From positions 13,205,001 through 13,269,000 of the forward strand of contig CM076270.1 of NCBI GenBank assembly GCA_038380795.1: 64,000 nucleotides of DNA. The letters are read 5' to 3'. Made by a program: the position numbers and the translations under genes. Below the pieces are notes generated by a model, which was not told where the DNA came from, ran no database searches, and saw only the letters and a program-made list of their open reading frames with translations. The stretch comes from Pyrocephalus nanus (lineage: Eukaryota; Chordata; Aves; Passeriformes; Tyrannidae). This document shows positions 37,901-56,386 of the stretch, piece by piece; the first letter of the stretch is position 1; every line of letters begins with the position of its first letter.

Positions 37901-37964
37901 AACATCACAGCTGTGCTCCAACATGGGGAATCGGTGACTAAATGCAATTTTAAAGATGGAATCA

Positions 37965-38395
37965 TAGAGTCATTAAGGTTGGAAAAGCTCTCGAAGGCCA
38001 CTGAGTGGAACATTCCTCCCATCACTGCCAAGGCCACCACTAACCCATGTCCCCAAGTGCCACATCCACATGGCTTTTAAATACCTCAAGAGATGGCAAC
38101 TCCACCACTGCCCTGGGCAGCTCTGCCAGGGCTGGACAACCCTTTTGGGATAGGAATTTTCCCTATGTCCAACCTGAACCTCTCCTGGCACAGCCTGAGG
38201 CTGTTTCCTCTCGTCCTGTCCCTTGCTCCCTGGGAGCAGAGCCCGACCCTCCCCCTCACCCTCCCCCCCGGCTCCCTCCTCCTGTCAGGGAGTTGCAGAG
38301 AGCGAGAAGGTCCCCCCAGCTCCCTCAGCCGCTCCTGCTGATCCAGCCCCTTCCCCAGCTCCATTCTTTTCCCTGGACACGCTCCAGCCCCCCGG
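37965..38395 (-). mobile_element. CR1 LINE 3' fragment
   Basis: Reverse CR1 starting GAATCATAGAGTCATTAAGG and containing TGGGAGCAGAGCCCGACCC. Its 5' end faces the next CR1 copy. Confidence 0.9.
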
Positions 38396-38496
38396 GATGT
38401 GCGGAGCCCAGCCCGGCCGCCAGGTGTCGCTGTGTGCGCGGAAGAGGGACGGCGGAGGTAGCTTACCCTGGAGAAGGGAAGGATCTGGGATCACCC

Positions 38497-38836
38497 GAGA
38501 GAGCCTAAAGGGGCTCCAGGACAGCTGGAAAGGGACTTTGGACAAGGGCCTGCAGGGACAGGACAAAGAGCAATGGCTTCCCACTGACAGACGACAGGGT
38601 TAGATAGGATGTTGGGAAGGAACACCTCCCTGTGAGGGTGGTGAGGCCATGGCACAGGTTGCCCAGAGAAGCTGCAGCTGCCTCATTCCTGGAAGTGTCC
38701 AAGGCCAGGTTGGATGGGGCTTGGAGCAGCCTGGGTAGTGGAAGGTGTCCCTGCCCATGGCAGGGGGTTGGAACGAGATGATCTTTCAGGTCCCTTCCAA
38801 CCTAAATCATCCTGTAACTCTGATTCTCTGATTTCA
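38497..38836 (+). mobile_element. CR1 LINE 3' fragment
   Basis: Forward CR1 with GGACTTTGGACAAGGGCCTG and TGTCCCTGCCCATGGCAGGG, ending GATTCTCTGATTT. It lies head-to-head with the 37,965 copy. Confidence 0.92.
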
Positions 38837-41157
38837 TCCCTCGGGAAATTGCTCCCATGGACACCCAGCCCCAGAGCAGCTCTTGCATGTGGTCAGCCAA
38901 TCCTGGCACACCTGGCATGGAGCAGAGACTGTGGCACCATCATTCCACATCTTGTAGTCAACACTGGGAATCCCACAAGAGAATAAACATTGCTGCAGAT
39001 CCAGATTTCTGCCAGGAGATATGAGAGGCAGAGGTGCCAGATCATTGCTGGGGTTTAATCCGGCTGGGATTTGGATGCCTGTGGCTGCCCTGAGAACCCC
39101 AGTTAGTACCACAGGGATACATGAGCCAGACTTGCATCACCCAGGCCAGAGTGGGAGCTCCAAGCTCCCAGTGCCGTGTCCTGCCTCTGAACAAGGGAGG
39201 GATGCTTTTCGAGGGTGTCACAGACACGAAACACACAAACTGCCTCACAGTCCTCATGCTAAAACCTGCTCATAAAGAACTGCCCACGGAGTGACTTTAA
39301 ATACCCAGCACATTGATATCAACAAATATCTCCAGGATCAAAGGATCCAGGATCCCTGCCTGCAGGGGTGCATCTCACCCTCGCTCAAGGAGCTCCGTTC
39401 TCACGCTGGAGCCAGCCCTGGCCTGTCCTCGCTCAGGCCCTCCAAGGATTTGATCCTATGAACTACAAGTTTATATCCCACACTGCTGTTTGCCAGCTCC
39501 ACACTGGATTGTGCTTGCAAGGTCCTGCTTGCTGCCATCCTGCTAGCAGCTAGTCTGGAGCAGGCTGCAGCCAACAGGAATGTTTTCTTCCAGTCCCTCT
39601 CAAGCAGTCCTGGAGCTCGGGACCAGCTTTTCCCAATGTTCCTGAGCAGCATGCAGAGTTGTGGAGCCCCAGTTGGTGCCAGGAGTCATGGTTTAAATAA
39701 CACACAATAAATATTGGAACAGCCTGAGCTACAGAGAACTCCTCAGACACCAGTTTCTAAGGATGATCTAATACATTTCTTGGACTCACTCGTCCTTCTC
39801 ATTACTCTTCTGCATTTCTTCCCCTCCTATTTTTCTTCCCTCCCAATGAAATGTTTTGGTTTTCTTCTTTTATTTTTTTTTTTTGCTGCTTGGGTCTCAG
39901 AAATATGTAGCCATGGCAACAGGCTAATTCCCCTGGTCCGCCTGCGTGTCCTTGGGGTTTGGTGGGGAGCAAGGGGCTGAATTCCTGCCATTCTCTCTCG
40001 CCGGGAGCAGTGTTTAGTAAACACACGCCAGCACACACATGCTAACCCTGCCCGGCTCTGCCAGCTCGGGAAGGGCTTTTCTGCGGGCTTAGCACGTCTC
40101 CCCTCATCCCCTCGGACGGAGCGGCACCTCTCCCCGGCACCCTTCTGGGCCGGCATTTTTTGGGAGCAGCATCGGGGAGGAATGCAAGCCCCTGGCGTCG
40201 GGACAGGAACTGACATTCCCGACTCTGAGCTGAAGAATGTGGACATAGTGTCCACTCCAAAATCCAGTGCTGGAGTTCATTCACCCTGGAGGAGGGGGAT
40301 GCCAGGATCCAAGTGGGACTCAACCCTCCGGTGGCAAGGCTGCTGAAACCTGGGAGTTGCTGTGCTCTCCCACCACCTCCAAGGATCTCCCCACGTCAGA
40401 CCATGGCATCTGGGGACTCACTTGTCCTTGTTTTGGTGGCTCCGTGGCCTCTGCCCCCCAGTCTGCAGCAACGCCAGCATGTTCTTGGAAAAGCTGGGAG
40501 AACGTGAGACTGATGCTGGATGAGGAGTTGGATTCAGGGCAGCAGGCAGCTCTGAATCTGGGGAAGACAAACCCATCCTTGGAGTGCAGCAGGGAAATGG
40601 GATGAGCAGTTAGGGACCCAGCACCCCACTTTGATGGGTGTCACAGACCCAGAAAAGGCAGTGCAGGCTGAAGGCACTGAGCGAAGCCGACCTGCTTTAG
40701 TGTCTGTAATGTGGCAAGAACCAGGATTGAGTGTGAATTCAAGCCCCAGGCCCATTGCTGGCTTTCAGCTCATCTTTCCAAGGCAAACACGGGTACTTTA
40801 ATTCCCCCTGCCCCTCCGACACACCCAGCCAAGGCTATTTATACACTTTATAATGTTACACACTGCTTGGATTACCGCATGGCATCTGGGCTGTTTGGAG
40901 CAGGGGCTCAGGAACCAGAATAGTTTTGCATTAATACAGTTCTCACCAGTTCCTAGGTTTGACACTGGATATGGTGGAGTTACTTGCCATTTACTCTGGC
41001 TGAATTGTAGGGGGCTTTGTGGATTAAAATAGCAAAACTTCATCGATAACAGTGATACGAGTTGGGCAGAAAGATCCCCACTGATTCACTACCCTGTTAT
41101 ATCAGTGTTTCAACACCGGGAAATGCTGCTCATTCCACAGGTTTTGGAGGATGGTAA

Positions 41158-41184
41158 ACCCCCCCCCCCCCCCCCCCCCCCCCC
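41158..41184. repeat. Poly(C) run
   Basis: About 26 consecutive C bases. Such runs are prone to length error in assembly. Confidence 0.95.
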
Positions 41185-41685
41185 GATACCAGGGAAGCTG
41201 AGAAAGTTGGGAAGTTTTGAAAGAATTTGTGGAATTTTTGCACAATGCCTGAACGCAGGAGACTTTTCCCCAACCCCTGGGATACTGTGTTTCAAGAACG
41301 GGATAAAATGAAATAAAGTATCACAAAATCCACCTTGGTTCTGCTTCTGGGGAGGGGGTGAGTGCTGCGGGACCCTCCTGCCCTGCTGTGCTGAGAACGG
41401 GGCTCAGCAGCAAAGCCGTGGTGAGGGACCGCGGGCTGACCCGGCAGCATTCCTGGGCGGCTCAGCTGCGCAGGCTCCCACACCTCCCTACCTGCCCCAG
41501 CGTCTGGAAAGGCTCCAGGGCTTGCACAAAAGCAAAGCAGCAGCGGTTTGTTGCAGAACCTGCAGGAAGAGGCAGCGCCTGCCTCGGCACGTTGGGACCA
41601 GCCAGCGCTTTCTAGTCATGCTCTGAAAGTCAAGGCCGAGGAGCATCCAGGGTGACCCGGCAGAGTCTTGTCTGCGGGAGGGAGT

Positions 41686-42005
41686 CACAGAATCCCAGAG
41701 AGGTTGGAAGGGACTTTAAAGCTCACCCAGCCCTACTCCCTCCCATGGGCAGGGACACCTTCCTCTAGAACAGGTTGCTTCAAGACCCATCCAACCTGGC
41801 CTTGGACACTTCCAGGTTGCCCCAGCTTCTCTGGGCAGTCTGTGTCAGGGCCTCACCACCCTCACAGGGAGGAATTGCTTCCCAATATGCCATCTAACCC
41901 TGGCCTTTGTCAGTGGGAAGCTGTTGTCCCTTGTCCTGTCCCTGCAGGCCCTTGTCCAAAGTCCCTCTCCAGCTGTCCTGGAGCCCCTTTAGGCACTGAA
42001 AGGCT
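41686..42005 (-). mobile_element. CR1 LINE 3' fragment
   Basis: Reverse CR1 from GTCACAGAATCCCAGAGAGG to GGAGCCCCTTTAGGCACTGA. It lies in intergenic sequence. Confidence 0.92.
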
Positions 42006-44894
42006 ACACAGTAAGATGACCCTGAAACCTTGTCTTCTCCAGACTGCTTTATGGTGGTAGAGCTCACCCTGGCGTGCTCCTGCTTTGTCATCCCAGGATT
42101 TTGTTCCCTGGTCCACAAGCAAGATGTGACAGCTAGGGAGATGTAGTTGTGCTTTGGTTGTGCAATACTTGGCTCTCTGTGTGTGGGGAGGCAGCAACAG
42201 GGATGCACAGCACAAAAGGAGCCTGTGTGCTCAGAATTCCATCCTTAAGTACTTGTGCCATGGATCCCTAGTTCTACCCCCAAGGATCCCCAGTGCTGAA
42301 GCCAGGACAGGTTGTGGAGCTGGAGATGCTACAGCTTCAGGGTTGTTTTCAGTGCTCTCCCACCTACCACCAGTCTCCCAGGGCACTAGGAGTGGAGATG
42401 GACCATGGACTGGAGGTGGCCTTCAGACCACAGCAGTAGGGATGGTGCTTGGTGGAGCATGAAGAGCATGTGGTTTGGGAAGGTTGGGACTGGTTTTCCT
42501 GACTGGAAGCAAGAGGAAAGGGGGTGTGATGTGGTGTCTGTCTTGCTTTCTCCAAGCATTCTTCAAGCTCAGCTTCCCAAGCCAGCCCATGGTGCCACAG
42601 TCCCAAGAGAACCATCCATTCCTCCTCCCTCCTGTTCCTCCACCCACAAAGCCACCAGCTGCCTCCTGAACTCCACTGCAGCAATGACACACCTGTCCCT
42701 CTTTTCCATGGGTTCTCCCTTCTGGACCTTGCAAAGCCAGAGTGGACTCTCCTGCATTGTCTGCCCAGCTTCTCTCGCACCCTCCTGGAGGCAGCTCCGT
42801 GGCAGGGCAGGGAATCACTGCAGGCTTGGAGCTCTCCTGGCAGTGCTGCCAGCAAACACCTGGTGTAGAAGAGGAGGACAGCAGGGATTATACCCTGCAA
42901 GCAGCCATAAACAAGAAAGCAGAGTGCAAAAAAATTCCTGGGATTTGCAATCCAGTTGTCTTGACTTGCCGGTGAGCCCTGTGCTGTGGTGCTGAGCCAT
43001 TCTGAGCCTTCCTCCCCACTCATCCATGGGCATTTCCAAACCAGGATGGCTCCACACACTGCTCAGCCTCAGAGCCAGCTGAACGTGGGTAAGGAAAGCA
43101 ACGCTGCTGATTGAGCAGCTGTAAAGCCAGGGAAAGTGGGGAGAAAAATGGATGGAAATGGAGCAAGGACCAAAATATCAGGGCTTTGGGGCAGGAGCAA
43201 GATGTGTTTGGGCTGCAGGGACGGAGCCTCTGGGGTGCTGGAGACACATTTAACTCTGCAGGGATGAAACCCAAAATATCCACCATGGTGGCTCTATTCT
43301 GGGATGGAGCCGCTCCTGGTCTGGGCATGGGGCAGCAGCTCAGGAATAGCCTCAGCTGGGAACAGGTGGCCCTGGTGTGCTCAAAGACAACCATGAGCAT
43401 CTTCCCTACCCTTGTCCATCCAACGTTCCTCAGGGAGGGATGGAGAGAGGGACCTGCCTGCCAGTTTTCCATCTGATTTCATTTTCTTAGAATTTTCTCC
43501 TTTGGTTCCATTCATTTTCCTTTTTTTTTTTTTCCCTCTAATTTCACTTTTTTTTTTTTTTTTTTTTTTGGACAGCTGGAAAAAACATGTTTTGGTTGCC
43601 TTGGAAACACGCTTCCAAACTTTTGGTGGATCCAAGACATGCCTCGAGTTCCAGGATGGGCAATCAGGGTGGTGGGGACTTGCCCTCCCTTCTCAAAAGT
43701 GGCAGGAGCTGCTCTCCAGTGGCTCTGGACACACGTGACCCTGACCTACCCTCTGTCCCGACCCCTGTTTACCCGGCAAATACAACATTGCTTACGAATT
43801 CCTGGGACATACCATGGGATCGCAAGGCTGGGTAGTGTTACTTCACGCTGGACTCTATGCAAGGGGGGAAAAAAATAAAAGGATCTCACTTTAAGGCTGT
43901 AAAAATGCGGGTGGGAATATTTTCCAGCCTGTATCATTTTCCATCCAGGCCAAAATTCACATTCTGCCTCTTGCTGTTTGTGTTTTTCTCCCTGAAACTT
44001 GGAATTTTTTATTCTCCACCTTTCTCAAATGAAGAATCAGGAAATTCAAGGAAAGTGATTCTCTCCCTCCCCCTCCCCCACAGTGAAAAATGTCAAGGAA
44101 ACCTTGAACACATAAAATTTCAAGCCTTGGGAGTTAAAACTTTCCCTTGTCCTGAAGCCAATTGTTTTCCCCAATGTTCAGTAATTCTGTGATTTTCCTA
44201 AGCACAACGAAGTGGGAAAGTGGGAAACAGGCCCTTCTCTTCCATTAATCAGCACAGATTCTTGTTTATTCAGGAGATTTTTAGCTCCAAAGAGGAGAGG
44301 AAAGGAAAATCACACTGGGAAGTTTCCCCTGCAGTGGCCAAAAAGGCCAAACACCCAAGTTTTCCTGGAAGGAAGACAAGGTTTTTAATTAAACAACAAC
44401 AACAAGAACAACAAAAGAAATCAAGGCACTTCTGTATGGGAAAATACTTGAAACTGAAGTTTGCCTTGAAATGTCCTGAGCAGTGTTAGTGTGCAGTGAC
44501 TCAGTGGTGGAAGAGAGAGACCAGGGGAATGAAATTGGGTGGGTTGTAAAGGCTTTCCCTGCCCGGAGTGATGGCTCTGGCTGTCTCCAGCCCCTGTAGC
44601 TGGATGTTATTTCCCTGTGCAGCCAAGGAAGTGCCGAGAGCCTCATGCTCTTTCCAAGCCCCTTTACTTCCAAATGAGCTTCTAATGACCACAGTTTCTC
44701 TCTATCCAGATTATTAATCCCTGGCTCCCTCCAGGTACTTGGCCAGAGCATGTTGCAGAACCCCATGGTGGCATGTGGCCCATTGCCCTGGGGATTTGCC
44801 CTTTGCTCCATGCCAGATCCAGCCCCATGTGCCAGGACCTGCCACAAACCTCTCAAAATTTCCTGCTGCAGCAAAACCCAGCTAGCAACTTTAA

Positions 44895-44925
44895 AAAAAC
44901 AAAACAAAACAAAACAAAAACCACA
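44895..44925. repeat. (CAAAA)n microsatellite
   Basis: Four to five copies of CAAAA after an A-run. Confidence 0.9.
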
Positions 44926-45004
44926 CAAAACCCCTGCTCTAGCACTATGCTCAATTCCTTCCCTTCCCTTCACCTCCCTTTCCCTTTCCCTCCCCCTTTC
45001 CACC

Positions 45005-45395
45005 TCAATCCCCAGCCACCTCGATCATCCCCAGCACCTCAAGGATCTCCAGCATCCTTTAGCATAGTCAGCCTCAAGTACCTCCAGCCTCTTTACGCAT
45101 CCCCAGAACCTCCAGCATTCCTGGCTCCTCGAGCACCACCAGCATCTCAAGCGTTTCCAGCTCCAGTGCCTCCAGCATCCTCAGACTTCCCCAGGATCCC
45201 TGTCCCCCTTGAGCATCTCCAGCACCCCCAGGGCCTTCAGCATCCCCACCCTCCCCCAGCATCCCTGGCTCTACCTTGAGAATCCCCAGTGCCTCAAGAA
45301 TCCCCAGCCACCTCCAGCATCCCCAGTGCCTCCCTCCTGCAGCATCCCTGGCCACCTTGAGCATTCCCAGATCCTTGAACATCCCCAGCTCCTCA
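45005..45395. repeat. Degenerate CCAGCATCCC-type minisatellite
   Basis: Nearly 400 bases built from CTCCAGCATCCCCAGCACCT-like units of about 10-24 bases with many substitutions. Confidence 0.75.
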
Positions 45396-46149
45396 GCCAG
45401 GGGAGGCTACGGGCCAGATTTTGCCCACCACTGCCAGTCCAGGGCTGCTCCACCACTGGGCTCAGCCTCAGATTCCCCTGTTTCCAGCCACAGGGAGCAG
45501 AGAGAGCAGCAGCAGGAGCACAGCTGGGGAGAGGGTGTGAGCAGAGACAGCCAGAGCTCATCCGCCTGGGCTTTCAAGGTCACAGAGGTGGTGGGAAGAA
45601 AAGAAAAGAGACTGAGGAAAAAAAAAGTTGACTCACAAACCGCAGGGAATTTTTTTCCTTTTTAGAATACTGGGAAGAGAAAAAATAGCCACAGTTATTC
45701 AAAGCATCCAGGATAATAACAGTCTGTTTACTGTTTGCATGCAAAGATGGCAGGCAGGGAGCACAGCACAGGGAAGAGGAATGAGGAATTCGCTGCACTC
45801 GCACTGCGGGTCCGACCGCTTGTGCTGAGCCCAGCAAAGCCCAGGAAGTGATCCTGGCTGGGAGGGCAGGAGCTGGGCAGCCCTGGGCCATAATACCTGG
45901 GTGGTCCTCACCCTCTCTTCAGAAAGGGCTTCAGGAGGACCTGGGACTAGGGAGGATGGGGATGGAGCTCCCAAGCTGGATGATGCCCCATGGCTGGGTG
46001 GATGGAACATCCAGGAGGGTGTCACAGCCACCCCATAAATAACAACCCCCTAAAAAACAGCCCCCATTCCTCAGTCCCATCCCTGCCACACAGGTATCTT
46101 GTACACTTGGCAGGCATCTCCAGCCACCCCTTCTTAGGGACACGGGAAG

Positions 46150-46262
46150 TCAGGGGGACAGGGATGCAAAGATTGAGGACACAGGGATGCAGATATCAAG
46201 GACACAGGGAGGCAGAGATAAAGGACACAGGGATGCAGGGTCATGGGAGTGCAAAGATCAAG
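46150..46262. repeat. ACAGGGATGCAG-type minisatellite, block 1
   Basis: Several diverged copies of a unit of about 21-25 bases containing ACAGGGATGCA and GATCAAGGAC. The same family recurs at 47,275 and 49,145. Confidence 0.8.
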
Positions 46263-47274
46263 ACACTGATGCTCTGCAGGGAGGGGACACCTTGGGGTGG
46301 CTCATTCTGCAACAGGATGCAAAGCCCAGTGCAAGGAATTCAGGAAAGGAGCGTTGACCCCCTGGCAGAAGAAAGCACAGTGTGGGGGAGCCCCCAACAA
46401 GCCCTGGGCACAGAGAGGAGCAGGAGGCCTGGGGGACCCCAGGGAATGGGGTGGAATGAGAGAGGGAGAGGGAGAAGGGAAGGGTTCAGCAGGCCCAGCA
46501 GGGACAGCTTCATTCCTGCCAGTCCAATGAGCAAGCCGGGACTTGAGGCGAGAGAAAGCACCTGGTTTGCCCAACTGGTTTGCTGGGAAGCAGCTGCAGG
46601 GCTGGCCCACAGCCTTGCCAGACTTCTTCCATAAGAATTGGGACTATTTGGAAGGGGAGTGAAATTCCTTTTCTCCGAGGTCCTGATGGGGATTTTTCAG
46701 TTTTTAAGAGAGTTTTCCATACAAAGGAGGGTGTGATGAGCTTGTCTTCCTACATCCAAGCTCTAGCATTTGGCAAGTGGGAAAGGAGAGGGGATGCATG
46801 AGGAGGGGATGATGGGGAACCAGGGCCAACAAAGGACCCACCAAGATCCAAGGATGCTCCAAGGACCGAGCTCCAACTTTCTCCAAAGAGAAATGAGGAA
46901 AAGCCAAAAGCTGCAGAGATGGTGCTATGATGTGGCACTGGGGGGACAAGTTGTGGGGCTTGGTGAACGGCCAAGGAGCCCCAAGGAGATCCTTGGCCTT
47001 GTCCTGTCCCACTGTGACAACGGAGGGATCAGACCTTGAACAGCCCCTGGACCAGCTGAGCCATCTCCCTGCTGCTGCCCTGGGACAGGGCGTCTCTCCC
47101 AGGGCCACCAAGGTGACAGTGGTGGCACTCGGAGCAGAGCCCGCTGGCCCTTTTCCATCTCTCCAGGTCTGTGGATGTGTAGCCCACAGGAGGAGTCACA
47201 TCCAGCTGACAGCCCAGCCAGCAGCTCCTCAGGCAACTCCAGCACCACCTCCCAGAGCATGGGAACCCGGGGGA

Positions 47275-47545
47275 CAGGAATTGCAAGGATTGAGGACACA
47301 GGAATACAGTGACAGATATACAGGGATGCAGGGCTGTGAGAATGCAGGGTTACAGGGACGTAGAGATCAAGGACATGGGTGCAAGGACACAAGGATACAG
47401 GGACACAAGAATGCAAGGATGCAGAGATCAAGGACATGGGGACAAAGAGGGATATAGGGATGCAGGGACAGGAATAAAAGGATCAGGGACATAGAGATGC
47501 AGGAATCAAGGAGTCAGAGATCACAGATGCAGGGATGAGAGCAGG
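47275..47545. repeat. ACAGGGATGCAG-type minisatellite, block 2
   Basis: The largest of three related blocks: about 270 bases of ACAGGGATGCAG, ACACAAGGATACAGGGACA and GAGATCAAGGACATGGG variants. Confidence 0.8.
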
Positions 47546-48068
47546 AGGCTTGGCTCCCACGTGCCATTTCAGCCATGCTATGGTGACAGGGACATGTCCT
47601 GGATCCACATGGGATAAAGGACAGTGGGTCCAAGTAATAACGATGATGAAACCCGGTGAGATGGTGTGGGAAGGGCAGAAGGAAATGCCTGTGAGGATGG
47701 AGAGATGGAGCAGGTGATAACACACCCCCACAGCAGCCTCCATTTCTCAAGCCACGGAGCTCCTTGGGATGTTGCTCTGGTTGAAGAGCATCCCTACCAA
47801 AGTACCCAGGAAGTGTGGCAGGAGGAGCCGGGACCTCCTGCCCAACCTGCTGGGCTTGGGAACCCTTTCCCCACAGATCAATTACCTGCATCCACAGAGG
47901 GGAGATGGAGTTTTTTCTGACTCCTGGAGGCTGTGAAAGCCCTGGGGATGGGGCCAATGGCTCCCAACAGGAGCCTGTTCCCCGAATCCCTGGACATGGA
48001 ACGCTGCCTGAAAACAGCCAGATTTGCATCCGGATTCGGGTAAATAAAGCGTGCGGTGTGAGAGCTGC

Positions 48069-48083
48069 GGAATGCCAGGAATG
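48069..48083 (+). promoter_or_regulatory. Tandem GGAATG-N3-GGAATG (possible TEAD double site), 3' of AMOTL2
   Basis: GGAATGCCAGGAATG: two exact hexamers, again with a three-base spacer, about 1.5 kb past the AMOTL2 poly(A) signal, in a locally CpG-richer patch. Function is inferred. Confidence 0.35.
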
Positions 48084-48554
48084 CTGCCGGCCTTCCCGGG
48101 TGGCTGCTGCAGCTCCGGGGCGGCAGAAGCGAGGGGAAACAGGGAAGTTACGGCCCTGGTCGGCAGCCACGGGGACCCCTGGACATATTCCCAGCCTCGA
48201 GAGCACCCTGTGAGTTCCCACCCAGTAATTCCCGTCGCTGGCCCCGTTTCAGGGTCCCTTTCAGCCTTTTGCACAAGGGGGAGCTTTTGTTTCTCTGCTT
48301 GCAACACCCAGGACAAGCATGGGTGGAAGGAGGAGTCCAGCTCCGAGCTTCTCATTGCTTCGAGTGTTTCTAACCTGCTCCTCAGGGATAGAGACTTGTC
48401 CCAGGGCCACAGGAAGCCCCAAATTTTCATTTTTCAGCCACGCTCCTTCCAAATTTCTGAGTGGGAAGGGTAGAGCTGAACTGGCATTCAGCATCGCTGT
48501 CCCAGCAAGATCAGTGATCCTCAGTGGAGCTCTAAAGGTATCCTGCTCATGGAA

Positions 48555-48706
48555 GTGATGGAATCACCATCTCTAGAAGTTCAAAAACATGTGGATGTGG
48601 CATCTGGGGACACTTGTTAGTGGTGGCCTTGGCAGTGCTGGATTAACGGTTGGACTTGATGATCTTAAAGTGCTTTTCCACCCTAAATGATTCCATGATT
48701 CCAGGG
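48555..48706 (+). mobile_element. CR1 LINE 3' fragment
   Basis: Forward CR1 tail with TGTGGATGTGGCATCTGGGG and GATTCCATGATTCC. It lies downstream of AMOTL2. Confidence 0.85.
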
Positions 48707-49144
48707 AGGAGCTGGCAGCAAAGCTGGTTTTTGATGCCATTGTCCCACAGAATCCAAGCTAAACCCCACTGCAGAGACTTGCACAAGAGCTCCTGGTCCC
48801 CAGGGATAGTGAGATAACAAAGATGAGCTGCCAATTATTGCCAAAGGATGCACAAAGGGAAAGTTCAGCCTGGCTGGAGATGGCAAAGTCCCCAGGGATG
48901 CTCCCTGGGAAGCACTAATGACACACCTGTTAAAAATGAAAGTCCAGCAACTGGAGAACTTCTGGTCTTCTGGAAGATCCAGGAGCCAGGCAGGGTGGGA
49001 AGGGCTTGGAGGTGGCTGACAAAGCCAGGGAGAGCATGGGAACCAGGGCCAGCCATGCTGGAAGTCCTGGCCCTCAGGGAGATCCATGGTGGAGCATTAG
49101 GAGAGCAGGAAGGGGTCTTGTGAGGAAGAAGAGGAGGATCCCAT

Positions 49145-49275
49145 CAGGATGGAGTTACGGGAAGCAGAGATCAAGGATACAAGGATGCAGAGATACCAGG
49201 ATTGAGGACACAGGGATGCAGGGTCACAGGGATGCAGGAGTCAAGAACACAGGGATGCAGGGATGCAAGGGCAGG
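49145..49275. repeat. ACAGGGATGCAG-type minisatellite, block 3
   Basis: It contains GCAGAGATCAAGGATACAAG and CACAGGGATGCAGGGTCAC, and is related to the two blocks above. Confidence 0.8.
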
Positions 49276-49534
49276 AAGGAAACTACAACATTTCTAGGCA
49301 ACTCCATCCTTTCCCCCATGAACAATGAGGGGAATGGGATCCCAATGGGATTTTGGGAAACACAGACATGCTCCTGAGGACTTTTTCCACTCTCCCAAGC
49401 AGCTTCACCCCCAGTCTCCTCCTGGAGAGCTGGAAAGGACATCTGAACCAGGGGGTCACCAGTCCCAGACCCCTTTTCCCTGGCAGAGCCTCCATTTCTC
49501 CCCATCTCATGGAAAAAAGAGTATCCAGGGCTCA

Positions 49535-50673
49535 ATATTTGGGTTTTTTTATTAAAATATTGTTATACCAAGTGGAATGCTACAGTAGTCTCAGTATAGG
49601 GTGGTGTAACGAAACAGCCAGGTTTACGTTTAAATACTTAAAGATAACTTAAAACGCACAAATGAGAACTTGTCGTCTTTGGCAGGAAAAAAGTTCACAG
49701 CACGAAAAAAATACTTAAAAAGAAATACCAATATTAATATAAAATATATTAAGTCATGGGGGCTTGGGGTTTTTTTCCTCTTTCATAACTTTTTGTTTCT
49801 ATTCCACGTTGTAAACAATGCACGAGAATGCACGAGAACCGAACGCATTTTTTACATGTCTAGGGAGAGAAAAATAAAAAATGCAGTTGGCCAGCAAATG
49901 CACACATTGAAAGGAGGAAGAAATAGAGAAAAAAAAATATATACATGAAGGGCAATGATAGGAGGGTCTAAGGAGCTGGATGTTGGTGCTGGCTACGGGC
50001 AAAGCCAGCTGCCAGTAGCCAGGGGATGCAGCCGGGAGAGGGGTGGCACATGCCAATGCCTCCATCAGCATCCTTGCTTCCTGTGGAGCCCTTCATCTCT
50101 GGATTCTCCTCCACCTTTCATTCCCTCCATGATCATGTTTTGTTTCACCATCACCTCGTCACGAACCCCAGAGGAAGGATGCAGGTGATGGAAGTTTGGG
50201 GCTCCTAGCACTCAGCTGGACCACGTGGATCCAGGTGGCCAATGGGACCCATGGAGGACAAGGATCCCCCCTCCCAGCTCTGCCTTCGTGCAGAGACACC
50301 AGCTTGTGGAAACAGTTAGGGCAAACAGAGAGGGATTTTCCTGTCAGAGACCAAGCTCCTGGGTGGGTGCAGATGGCCAAGACCCAGACATGGGAGCTGG
50401 GATGCAGATGGAGCTGAGATGAGGATGGAGCTGACAAGGTGTATTTCTAAGCTGCCACTGCAGGGTCCCTGGGGTCCAGCATGCCCCGCGCAGCCAGGGA
50501 CCCGTGTGGACACTGAGGGGGGACAGGGACCCTCCCACGCATGGGGGTCACTGCCAAGACCAGCCACGGGGACACTGCTGAGCTCCAGGCTCGGTCTCCC
50601 CTTCCCACAGGCTTCTCCATCCTGAGGTGCTGGCAGAAAGGGCAGAGGGGCTGGCGTGCAGCCCAGAGGGGCC
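49535..50673 (-). other. AMOTL2: AMOTL2 3' UTR
   Basis: From the stop codon to just beyond the first AATAAA on the sense strand. Its distal part (49,548-49,950) is AT-rich, in contrast to the GC-rich surroundings. The length of about 1.1 kb is inferred from the poly(A) signal. Confidence 0.7.
49548..49553 (-). terminator. AMOTL2: AMOTL2 poly(A) signal AATAAA
   Basis: TTTATT on the plus strand is AATAAA in the sense direction. It is the only canonical signal I find in the 1.1 kb after the stop codon. Confidence 0.75.

Positions 50674-56386
<5,713 letters not shown>

Larger units (their letters stand above)
30881..37964. other. Intergenic sequence upstream of RYK
   Basis: Apart from the LTR-like piece (31,139), the candidate exon (31,809), an AT-rich stretch at 31,500-31,640, TTATTTAGTAT-type motifs repeated at 34,595-34,660 and an 18-bp duplication at 35,937-35,972, I see nothing recognisable. 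The open frames here have no family resemblance. Confidence 0.7.
38837..45004. other. Intergenic sequence
   Basis: It holds one CR1 copy (41,686), a C-run at 41,158-41,184, T-runs at 43,520-43,570, a CAAAA array at 44,895-44,925 and CCCTTT-rich sequence at 44,960-45,000. No gene is recognised. Confidence 0.7.
45396..49530. other. Intergenic sequence downstream of AMOTL2
   Basis: Besides the minisatellite blocks and the CR1 copy at 48,555, no gene is recognised. Paired GGAATG motifs at 46,443-46,458 and 48,069-48,083 are listed separately. Confidence 0.65.

Noticed and set aside
42364..43059. Minus-strand open frame of 231 codons in intergenic DNA
   Set aside because: No recognisable domain, and other frames are open over the same stretch. 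It looks like chance in GC-moderate sequence.
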